Positions 1 through 8,800 of a stretch of DNA of 16,338 bases are shown here, in pieces (the first letter of the stretch is position 1; each line of letters begins with the position of its first letter). Source of the DNA: Mucidula mucida (Eukaryota > Basidiomycota > Agaricomycetes > Agaricales > Physalacriaceae). The DNA lies in the NCBI GenBank assembly GCA_015501055.1, contig JADNYV010000756.1, positions 1 through 16,338 of the forward strand, written 5' to 3'. The notes under the pieces are model-generated. The model saw only the letters and a program-made list of their open reading frames with translations. It was not told where the DNA came from and made no database searches. The position numbers and the translations under genes are program-made.

Positions 1-1693
1 TATTCGCGGCTCGTTTGGTCGACGCGATCAAGAACGCGAGTATACATTCCGAGGACTTCAAGAACTTTGATGAAGGGATGACATCTCTCTTCACAGGGGA
101 GACCCTTGATGGTTGGCTCCAGCAGGTCACAGAGTGGGAAACGGACTTCTCAAAACCGTGCCCATACGAGCCGACTGTGCGGAGTAAACTGACCTTGAAT
201 GAAGTGAAGCTTCAGTTGCAGAAGGAGGAGCAGCTTGAGCTGTCAAAAACTCCGGAGTCTGTGGTTCCGAAATCCAGTGCAAGTGCATTCATCAGCTTGG
301 CACTTCAGATCAAAGAGTTACAGTAAGTCAGCCGGTCATCGCATGGTCACGACATACTGATTGATACTGATTGATTTGGTTAGGCGTGCCCTGGCTTGGG
401 AAGTCCAGGCCCGGAGCTCGGGCGCCACCTATCAGGAGTTGAATATACAGAAGCAACGAACAGGTATGTGTTCTTCATCTTCTTGTATTGGGTTATATTT
501 TCTCAAACCACTAGTTATCACGCGACGCATTCGGAAGCTTCGCGGACTGCAGCACGTCTACATGCCACATCTTCGGGAATACCTCGCCACAGATCAACTC
601 AAACATCTGGACGCCCCTGCTGACGTGATTTTCCCTGAGAACGTGAAACTGTTCCTCCCATCACATCTCTCCCGGGAGAACCAAACATTACCCCGTGCTT
701 GCAAGGAAGGTCTGCCTGATGTTGAGACCCGACTGCGGGAGGCGGAGTGCTACGATGTGTTGGACGATTTGCGTCGTGCCCTTCGTACTCGGTCCGCCGG
801 GCTACTCTTTCAAGTGTGTAACGTCTCGGGACAAATGTCGACGATGAGGGCAGAGGGACATCAACGCCGGTAAGTGCTTTCCTTATTCTATACTTGGAAA
901 CCTTCTGACATTCTCTTTAGGGTTCTGATTAATGTCAACCTCGCTAAACTACGCTACCGATGGCCCCGGAACGCGTTATTCTTGCTGAAAGGACACGGTG
1001 ACTGGGAGCGCCAACTCAAGATCCTCGAGGACAAGCATGTGTCCGGAATCAACGAGCGTATGCTTTTAGCCCGCGAGGAGGCAGAAGCCGCCGATATTCG
1101 TGAGCGAGGACTCATTTACGTCGGCGCGACAGGTCCATCATCACGCGATGCACTCACTTCTCAGGGCGAAGGACGACGCGAGATTTCTTGGATTTGGTAT
1201 AGCTTCCCAGCGGATGTTGATGCCAGGAGTCAGACTTCGGATGCGGCCTTCAACGAAAGTGCGTGTCCATGCCGTCTTCATTTATTATCCTAAATGTTTT
1301 TCATAGCTCTGAAAATTGAGTGGTGCAAGTCACAGCCGAATGCTGCGCTGGCGGGAGGAGGTTGAACTCCTGCTCGAGGAGATGCGCCGTGTCGTTGCCT
1401 TTGCCCAATGGAAGTCCGCTTGGTGGAGGCAACGAGTCGATTCCCTCCCTAATGCATCACCGCACCTTCAGGAAGGTGTTTCGGGCGTGCTCTCGCATGC
1501 TCGGACCGAGAACTCTCTCTCGCGGAACGGCTAGGCAGCGTGTGGGCGGGGTTGATGACACTGGTCAGGAGATACTCGCGGATGTTCCTGCCGCACATCT
1601 CACCGCAGTTGAGTGGAAATTGATGCCACCGCGGAGCAGGGTTACGATGACGAGCGCGAGGACGACGACACTCTGCCCGACGATGAAATCTAA
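1..1693 (+). pseudogene. KDZ-type transposase, C-terminal part, decayed; 5' end outside window
   Basis: The spliced translation reads like the C-terminal half of fungal Kyakuja-Dileera-Zisupton transposases, as I remember that family. It has a KPCPYEP segment near 165-180, an HVYMPHL helix region near 555, FLPSHL near 650, LREAECYDVLDDLRR near 740, GHGDWER near 1000, GRREISWIWY near 1175, RWREEVELLLEEMRRV near 1350 and an acidic tail starting VEIDATAEQ and ending at TAA 1691-1693. Predicted introns are 323-383, 464-514, 870-920 and 1259-1306, and the reading frame is kept across each. After the last intron the family-like frame jumps between about 1327 and 1345, again near 1485-1505, and again before 1613, so at least three indels are needed. 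The catalytic core lies left of the window. KDZ proteins mobilise cut-and-paste DNA transposons in the nucleus. The frameshifts suggest a dead copy, although unrecognised introns could remove one of them. Confidence 0.78.
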
Positions 1694-2437
1694 GTAGAGA
1701 TAATTTTTTTGTACTACTTCTATCTATAAACATCATGTCTACCATAAGTACTTCTCTGTGTGAAATGGAGAGAAACACGGCACCTTCCGCCGCTGTGGCA
1801 GTGTCATGCCGCCTCATGCCGACCTGTACCGCATTGGAGAGCGATTACGGCGGGCGGGATAGGCGGGATGGAAGCGAAAACATGGAAGAGACATCCCTGA
1901 TGATGTCTGAGGTGACTGGAGTGCCATAGAGGCGCGCAGTCCGCCGCTATGGGCGCTGCATCCCGCTCATTTCGCATTGTAGCCTGTTTTGGAAGGGCGG
2001 GGGCGGTAAAAATAGCACTAAAATTCATTAAATAAATCTAAATAAATATCTAAGTCCCAATAAGCCATCCCGCCATGCTGAGGAAGTGCCAATTTGCACC
2101 CCGGGAATGTAACGGGTATGTGGCGCAGTAAGCGTCACGGGACGGGTGCCGAATCCGGATATGGGCCCGCTCGTATTGAGAGCAACCGGCAATACAGCTG
2201 CAATCAATAGCCGGACCCCCCCCTGACCTACCTGGCAACTGCGCCACACATCCACGCATCCCTACCCGGCTACTACCCCATCTCGGGGTTCCCCGAGCTC
2301 CTGCCACCATGCCATGGTGCCGAGAACCCGCCGAGTACGCCCCAGCACCCGCCGCACCAGCCAGGATAAGCCCAGGTAGGCAACAGGAAACAACAGGTTA
2401 TCATGCCCTGTAGGAACAGTAGGATAACATGTTATCC
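1694..2437. other. non-coding stretch downstream of the KDZ remnant
   Basis: No convincing gene is seen; the open frames here lack family resemblance and overlap on both strands. It holds an 11-bp inverted pair (GGCGGGATGG near 1862 against CCATCCCGCC near 2068). It also has an A/T-rich tract near 2028-2054 with a tandem TAAATAAATM unit, and a C-rich stretch near 2210-2360. Part of it may be the 3' end of the KDZ transposon, but the matching 5' terminus is outside the window, so no terminal repeat can be named. Confidence 0.4.
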
Positions 2438-2443
2438 TTACTG
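2417..2443. repeat. near-perfect palindrome
   Basis: The core AGGATAACATGTTATCCT (2421-2438) is a perfect 18-bp palindrome. With CAGT to the left and TACTG to the right the symmetry extends to 27 nt with a single unpaired A. A second small inverted pair (ACAGG / CCTGT, about 2394-2412) sits just to the left. It could be a cruciform, a dimeric protein-binding site or a transposon scar; nothing in the sequence decides between these. Confidence 0.6.
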
Positions 2444-2935
2444 CATAGGGTGTCTCATATCCCTTGGGGTGCTTGAGACTCCAGCGGATGCACTATTCCA
2501 AGGTACGCTCTTCGTAGTTGTTTGCATCAGGGAAATTGCACATGTCGTCGAGGGAGCGATGGTTCTGCCAAGGTGTGCGGCAAGTGCGGTATATTCCAAA
2601 AACTCAGAGAAAGCGCGTTCATCATTGGTCAAGGCGGGGAGATGGGTGACAGTATTGCCGCCATTGTTGTTGAGGAAAGTAGATTTGGTTGAGAAGGTAG
2701 CGGTAGAGCGGAAAGAAGCATTATTATTCTGGGAAGAGCGGAAAGAGGCATTATTATTCAGAGAATTTGGTTGAGTTCTAGGCATGAAGCGGCTGTTTGC
2801 AGGTGGGAAACAACCGTTAGCGGCGGCAACAGGGAGGGTGGTGGTAGCAGAGCAATAAGGGGGCGCCTGTTGCTGAGCATTCTGATGCTCACATGCAATC
2901 ACCAATGCTGCTGCCTTTTCGATCTCTGCTAGAGA
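2438..2935 (-). pseudogene. eroded gag-like zinc-knuckle fragment
   Basis: One minus frame (about 2905 to 2590) encodes a Q/N/S-rich low-complexity stretch followed by THLPALTNDERAF. In another frame, from about 2590 to 2480, there is CRTPWQNHRSLDDMC followed by NFPDANNYEERTLE. This order, an LPxLTxxER motif then a Cys/His knuckle then an FPDANNY-like segment, is what I remember from gag-related proteins of basidiomycete LTR retrotransposons. The two parts are in different frames and an in-frame stop follows TLE, so at least one frameshift has occurred. Upstream, AEIEKAAALVIACEHQ continues the first frame to a stop near 2935. Nearby LTRs do not obviously belong to it. A chance resemblance remains possible. 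Confidence 0.45.
2705..2759. repeat. two-copy tandem repeat, 30-bp period
   Basis: A 25-bp unit beginning AGAGCGGAAAGA and ending CATTATTATTC occurs at 2705-2729 and 2735-2759 with one mismatch. In the minus-strand gag-like frame it encodes the duplicated NNNASFRS segment. It is probably a replication-slippage duplication. Confidence 0.75.
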
Positions 2936-3187
2936 TCACCACAAGTCGGGCAAATCCGCAAGTAACTCGTGATTCAGCTCGCCTCGGGCATCTCGGTGAT
3001 CGGATTCGACCCAACTCGCGAGCCTAAGAAACTCGAGTCTGCCAAGAGTCTCGCACACAGGTTTCAGAACATCCCGACTTGCGGCGAGTACTCGCCCAGA
3101 CTCACCCTGTTTTCAGCCAAAAAAAAGGTTACAACATTAAAAACATACAAAAAAAAAGACAACTTCTACTTTACATGCTACAAGAAA

Positions 3188-4280
3188 TTATGTCCACCAT
3201 GCCCGAGGAAGTATCGTGGGACGCTCAAAAGTATCATAAAATGTCTGTGCATATAGTAAGGTAAGATCCCGTTTCTGCGCCAAGCCCTGCGGTGACTCTC
3301 TCGTGCCAATTGGAGCCTTCAAGATTGTGGGTTTCTCCACCCGCCACACTGCCATAATCCGACGCAGCTTTTCCAACCGTTCTGCCCGAGGTGCCCATTC
3401 CATTGAACAAAGACCTTCGTGTACGCGAGACGCGTCAGCAGTGATAATCTGAGCCTCGGGAAATAAGTCCAAGATCTGGGCGTATTGATCCTCTTGTGCA
3501 GCTGCTTCCTTGTCGGCATCCGGCAAATCTGAAGTGTCCTGAAAATGATTGTCGAGCATGATTAGCTCGAAACAAAACATCAACTCAAAAAGACACCATA
3601 TCGCATCTCGCCCCTCTTCAAGGCTCGGCAGCGCGAATCCGCCAGCAGGTGTCGGACAGATGGGCTCGAATTGAACACCACCAGAAGAAAGTGCATCACG
3701 CAAAGATGCGGCGGTCTTCGCAAGGGCTTCTTGACGATGTGTTGTCAACTGCCCCTCCTCTGTGCCTCGCTGGCGGGCAAGGAAAAGAACATCCCTCCAC
3801 TCTTGATAGGAGAGTGCAGAAGCATTGGAATGCTGGGACGTGATGCAATAAACAAGGGCGGGGAATATATGATTATATTGAGCAAACAATGCGGAGAAGT
3901 GCTCGTCAGGGAGACTATCGCGAAGAAATAGACCAGGAGGTGGGAGCATGTACTTCGCGGCAAGCAGCGGCTCCTTGCGTTGGCGCTGGAGCCGCCGCTT
4001 CTCCTCAACAGAATTGGTCTTGACCTCCACATTGATTGCGCACCAGCCTGGGTGCAGAGGAGGAGAGTAGGGTGCATGTGTACAGTCTTTGAAAAGATTA
4101 TGTGCTTTTGGATCTGTTGAGACTTCAGTGAGAGAATGGAATACATCAAAAAAACTCACCCATTGGCTTCGGCTTCTTGGGAAGCTTGCCTGCTTGATCT
4201 TGAGATGCCTTGATTGAGGCAGTTGAGCGTCAAGGACCAATAGAGGAAGATGAAGATGAGGCCTTGGCATTGGTGACCAT
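3188..4280 (-). CDS. fungal protein of unknown function, 5' exon uncertain
   Basis: I do not recognise a named domain. From 4113 down to the stop at 3188 one frame encodes about 308 residues, including HPGWCAINVEVKT, LPPPGLFLRDSLPDEHF, a hydrophobic stretch around FELMFCFELIMLD, and a C-terminal FYDTFERPTILPRAWW. The last part resembles, from memory, C-termini of dispersed agaricomycete hypothetical proteins. Two 5' models exist. Unspliced, the frame is open to an ATG at 4270 (360 aa). Alternatively a 46-bp intron (4114-4159, GTGAGT...CAACAG) joins a more protein-like exon that starts at ATG 4280 and contains a Ser run and KLPKKPKPM; that exon carries a TGA at 4230-4232, where CGA would read through. 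Translation could also restart at the ATG ending exon 1 (4163). It is therefore either intact with an odd N-terminus or a fresh nonsense allele. Confidence 0.55.
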
Positions 4281-4479
4281 GCCTGGGGGTGAGGGGGTAA
4301 AATTGAAGGCGCTTGTCCGAAAGCGCAGGAAGCGATCCAGGAAGCAAACCTCCAAGCCTAACTTGGCGGGGTCGTCGCTCGAGCCAGTGAAAATTATAGG
4401 ATATGGAACTGGAGGAGGGGCGTATGATGGATGTTCCACAACTGAGGATATGTTGCGTGTTGAAGTGGGATAGGGGGCA

Positions 4480-5008
4480 TGTTAGCAACTGACTAAGCCA
4501 CAAGACTCAACCAGGTACCACAGCAAGAACTAAGGAAGAAAATGTTCGCGTTTGTAAGACTAGGCTAGGCCAGGTGTATAAACAAGATTGGAACTAAAGT
4601 ACAATGATGCTACGCTACTGCTTATATACTAGTAAGTCTGTGTTTGGGACTCCTTGTCCATACGCGTTTCCACTAGGGATGCTCCACGCCCTTGACCCAG
4701 TGTTGTATGCTACTAGTCCGTGAAACCATTAAATACAAGTGGTAACTGCATGTAAGTAAAAATACTGAAACAACCATGTGTGCTACGAGTGTTGGCGGTG
4801 TGTATACAATAGGGAGTCCATGAGGTATCGGCATGTATGATGTCATCCATGTGTTGGGCGTGTGTCCAACATGAGTACGGCTTCGGTAATGAAAAGGAGT
4901 ATGATCGGTGACGAAACAAATGATGAAACAGTCCGTTGGTTGATAAGACAAGGCCCCCAATAAGATATGATAAGATGTGAAAATGTGAAAATATGGCGAT
5001 TCATAACA
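4480..5008 (-). mobile_element. solo LTR of the same gypsy family, with 5-bp target duplication
   Basis: It is 529 bp, TGTTA...TAACA, collinear without gaps with the two LTRs of the complete element at 5336-11862 and in the same orientation. GGGCA is present on both sides (4475-4479 and 5009-5013), a 5-bp target-site duplication typical of Ty3/gypsy integration. No internal region remains, so it probably arose by LTR-LTR recombination. By hand alignment it differs from the 11334-11862 LTR at 28 positions (about 94.7% identity). At 11 of these a CpG in the full-length element is TpG or CpA here. Confidence 0.93.
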
Positions 5009-5148
5009 GGGCAAATGTAGAATACGGGAATGTTGGGAGTGATGGAGAACATTTCAACGACATGATGCTCGAAGGTGAACACACCAGGTGGTAGGAAGGT
5101 GGCAGATCACAGAAAGCGCGCTTGTGGCGCAGAACGGTTGGTACATTG
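5009..5148. other. spacer between solo LTR and disrupted-gene fragment
   Basis: This is 140 bp of flanking DNA. The minus strand has a short open segment (VFTFEHHVVEMFSITPNIP), but it is separated from the upstream frame by stops and I cannot assign it. It may be 3' untranslated or intergenic DNA of the gene interrupted by the gypsy element. Confidence 0.3.
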
Positions 5149-5335
5149 TCATCCATCTATGCTGGCAGAAACGTCTAACCAGAGACGGAACAACCCATTC
5201 ATTGAGATACGGATGGAGGTGAGATCATTGGCGACAGATTCCAACAAGATAAGAACTGTCGCAGGCGAGGGAGACACATGTCGAGAAATGTATGATTTTG
5301 GAGTTGGCTGAGCGCGCTCCCTCTCGGCGTCATAA
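5149..5335 (-). pseudogene. 3' part of a gene apparently split by the gypsy element
   Basis: Read on the minus strand from the outer edge of the 3' LTR, the frame encodes YDAERERAQPTPKSY, then a Ser/Pro patch (HVSPSPATV) and an amphipathic segment LLESVANDLTSIRISM, ending at TGA 5151-5149. The first codon is completed by AG from the other side of the element: joining position 11863 directly to 5335 keeps one frame (PDVPS-YDAER). No family is recognised. The partner piece is at 11863-12167. The call rests on frame continuity across two introns and the insertion, not on homology. Confidence 0.38.
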
Positions 5336-5864
5336 TGTTAGCGACTGACTAAGCCACGAGACTCAACCAGGTACCACAGCAAGAACTGAAAGAGAAAACG
5401 TTCGCGTTCGTAAGACTAGGCTAGGCCAGGTGTATAAACGAGATCGGAACTAAAGTACAATGATACTACACTACTGCTTATATACTATTAAGTCTGTGTT
5501 TGAAGCTCCTTGTCCATACGCGTTTCCACTAGGGATGCTCCACGCCCTTGACCCAGTGTTGTATGCTACTAGTCCGTGAAACCATTAAATACGAGTGGTG
5601 ACTGCATGTAAGTAATAATACTGGAACGACCATGTGTACTACGAGTGTCGGCGGTGTGTTTACAATAGGGAGTCCATGAGGTATCGGCATGTATGATGTC
5701 ATCCATGTGTTGGGCGTGTGTCCGACATGAGTACGGCTTCGGTAATGAAAAGGGGTATGATCGGTGACGAAACAGATGATGAAACGGTCCGTTGGTTGAT
5801 AAGACAAGGCTCCCGATAAGATATGATAAGATGTGAAAATGTGAAAATATGGCGATTCATAACA
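5336..5864 (-). repeat. 3' LTR of the gypsy element
   Basis: 529 bp with short inverted termini TGTTA...TAACA. It differs from the 5' LTR at four positions: G/A at offset 8, C/T in TACGYGTTT, G/A in ATACTGR, and T/A in GTGTWTACA. It abuts the polypurine tract on its right side in + coordinates. Confidence 0.96.
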
Positions 5865-5877
5865 TCACCCCCTCCTT
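5865..5877 (-). other. polypurine tract (plus-strand primer)
   Basis: On the minus strand AAGGAGGGGGTGA immediately precedes the 3' LTR. It is all purine apart from one T and is the normal position of the RNase-H-resistant primer for second-strand synthesis. The pol stop codon TAA (5878-5876) overlaps its upstream end, so coding runs almost into the LTR. Confidence 0.85.
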
Positions 5878-8800
5878 AAGGCGCAAGTTCCATTCTGCGC
5901 CAGAGTCGCTCCATGAGGGCTGCAGAGGGTAGCGTGACGTCGAGGGGTTCGGTATCGGGCGGTGGCATGGGTCGGAAAAGATGTGATGGAAATTGCGACA
6001 TGGGGACTTCAATGCGAGCAAGCGCGGGTGGCTTTGGCTTGTTCGGATATTGTTGGTGGAAATCACTGATGGCTTCGTCGGCATTTTTGAGATTGCATGC
6101 CGGTTCCCATGTCTGCTCGTGTGTGCCATAACCCTTCCAGTGAACCTTGTATTGAAAACCCCCGCGGTACTTCCGGGAATTCACCACTTTCTCGACCTCC
6201 CATTCCGGTTCGGCTCCTTCCAGCACAGGTGGTGGACGCGTGTCTCGGGGTTGCGTCGGAAATTGCGGCTCGTGGTAAGGCGTCAGCAGGGCCTCATTGA
6301 ACACGGGATGAATGCTTTTCCACGTGTGAGGAATCTGGAGCTTGTAAGAGCTCGTCCCGACTTTCTTGATCACTTTGAACGGCCCGAATCGTTTGTCATC
6401 GAGCTTCTTCATTGGTCGATCCGTGCTGAGATTCGTCCCTTCCAGCCATACTTTGTCGCCTTCCTTGTACTCTACTGCCTCTGTTCGCTTCCTGTCATAA
6501 AACCGTTTCATGTCCTCTTTTGCCATCTTCAATGCTGACCCCACTTCATCCCATGTCTTCCTCATGCCATCGGCAAACTCCTGCGCAGTCTCATTTCTCG
6601 ATGCCGTTTTCGGAGCGGTGCCTTTGTAGGGATGTCTGCCCATGTCTGCGAAGAACGGAGTGACTTTGGTCGCCGAGTGAACTCGATCGTTGTAAACGAA
6701 TTCAGCAGAGGGTAGCCATTCATGCCAGTCGTTCTGATGATAGTTGACGAATAACCGTAAGAAATGTTCTATCTCTTGGTTCAACCGTTCCGTCTGCCCA
6801 TTTGCCTGTGGATGATACGCCGTTGTAAAGTTTCCCTGTATGCCCAACAACCGATACAATTCCTTCATGAAACGCGAGTGATATTGTGGACCGCGATCAT
6901 GTATCATCTGTCGTGGCATCCCATGTATGGGGAAAATGCGATCACGGTAAATGCGGGCCATGCCTTCTGACGTCAGAGTGGTGTGTGTCGGTATGATACG
7001 TAATCGCTTGGTGAAATGGTCCACAAACGTGCTGATCGCGTTGTATCCTCCTGATTCCGGCAGCTCTCCAATCATGTCCGTCCCTACTATCTCCCATGGC
7101 TCGCTTGGCACATCAATAGGATGAAGAGGTGCAGCCGGCTTCGTGCGATGTGACTTGGTGACCTGGCATTTTTGACACCCTTCTACGTATTCCCGGACGT
7201 CTCGGCTGATTCCTGGCCACCAATAGGTGCGTGTGATCAGCTCGAGGGTCTTGTATCGTCCAGGATGCCCTGCAAGCTGTGCATCATGGTGCATTCCAAT
7301 AACTCTTCCCCGCAATTCCTTGTCCTTTGGTATGTAAATACGATCCTTCCATATAATAAGTCCATTTTCCTTCTCTTCCCATCCTTTTTCTTTGTTTTCT
7401 AATGCTTTTTGTACGTATCTGTCTTTGTTTCCTTTTCTTTGTTTGATTTTGTTAAGTAATTCGTCCTCCGGTGTATCTACTGTATGTAAAGAAAATTGAA
7501 TTTGTGAAATAAAAAACTCCGGTTTGAGCAAAACAACGTTTTCGTTATCTTTTTCCCCCTTCTCAAGGCCTGTCATCCTTGACAAGGCATCAGCTTTCCC
7601 CATTGTCTTGCCCGGCTTGTGAATCATTTGTATATCATACTCCGCCAACTCCGTAACCCATCTCGCCTGCCTCCGGTTCAACTTCTGCGGTTTCCTGAAG
7701 TACTGAAGGTTTTGATGATCGGTAAAAACCTCCACTGTCTCCTTAGCGCCTAGGAGATATTGCCGCCAGTCGTCGATCGAGTCCATAATAGCCATCATCT
7801 CTTTGTCGTAGATCTCATAATTACGCTCCACTTCGTTCAGCGCGCGAGATCGGAAAGCTACTGGTCTCCATTTTCCGTCAACAAACTGGGAAAGAACCCC
7901 CCCGTTCGCATAGTTCGAGGAGTCCGCCTCAACTCGAAACTTGCCGTCGTCGCGTGGTACAATCAGAACAGGTTCTTCCGTCATTCTCCGTTTCAACTCC
8001 TCAAACGCCTCGTGCTGCTCCATGCCCCAAACCCACTCGCCCTTCCCGGTTAGCGATGTCAACGGCTTCGCTACTCCCGCAAATCCCCGAATGAAACGTC
8101 GGTAGAAGTTGCAGAAGCCCAGGAATGACTGCACTTCCTTCTTCTTCGTCGGCTCCTTCCATTCCTTCACTACGGCCACTTTTGCCGGATCCATCTTCAC
8201 TTCTCCTCCTCCAACAATGACTCCTAAGTAATCTACAGTCTGTGCCTCAAAACTACATTTCTCGGGTTTTAAATACAGCTTATTTACTCGTAATATCTCC
8301 AATACCTTTCGTACAATCTGTCTATGCTCCTCGAGAGTGTTCGTAAAGATAAGTATATCATCCAGGTAAACTATAACATGTCCGCCGTCAATCAACTCCT
8401 TCAAGATGTGATTCATGAACGATTGAAACGTTGCCGGCGAGTTTGTGAGTCCGAAAAACATTACTAATGGCTCAAACAGCCCTCGGTTTGTTCTAAACGC
8501 CGCTTTCCACTCATCACCGTCTTTGATCCGGATGTTATTGTAACCCCATCGGACATCCATCTTTGTGAAAACCTTTGCTCCCTTCAACTTGTCGATAAGC
8601 TCCTGAATCAACGGCAAGGGGTATCGGTTCTTGATTGTCATGTCGTTCAACTTCCGATAATCCTGCACTGGCCGAAGGCTTCCGTCCTTCTTCTTGACAA
8701 AGAAGAATGGTGACGCCATGGGTGAGATTGATGGCCGTATGCGTCCCGTGCGTATGTTTTCCTCCAAGAACTCGTCTAATGCCTTCTGCTCGGATGGACT

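Noticed and set aside
2980..3060. tRNA-like T-arm (GGGTCGAATCC) on the minus strand
   Set aside because: The possible A-box is only about 27 nt away, no cloverleaf or acceptor pairing can be drawn, and the match is short.
3118..3162. A-runs as a possible LINE or SINE tail
   Set aside because: No adjacent RT-like or tRNA-like sequence and no flanking duplication was found; it is simple low complexity.
4843..5082. minus-strand frame crossing the solo LTR boundary as a gene-LTR fusion
   Set aside because: The upstream part is short with stops just before it, and there is no domain; the crossing looks accidental.
5529..5807. 92-codon open frame in the LTR U3, present in all three LTRs (also 11527-11805, and a longer form at 4673-5014)
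   Set aside because: About half of the differences between the solo and full-length LTRs in this stretch change the residue, there is no recognisable domain, and the promoter lies downstream of it. It looks like a shared chance frame.
5993..6538. 181-codon + strand frame inside pol
   Set aside because: It is the antisense of the integrase C-terminus and chromodomain coding region, with no independent features.
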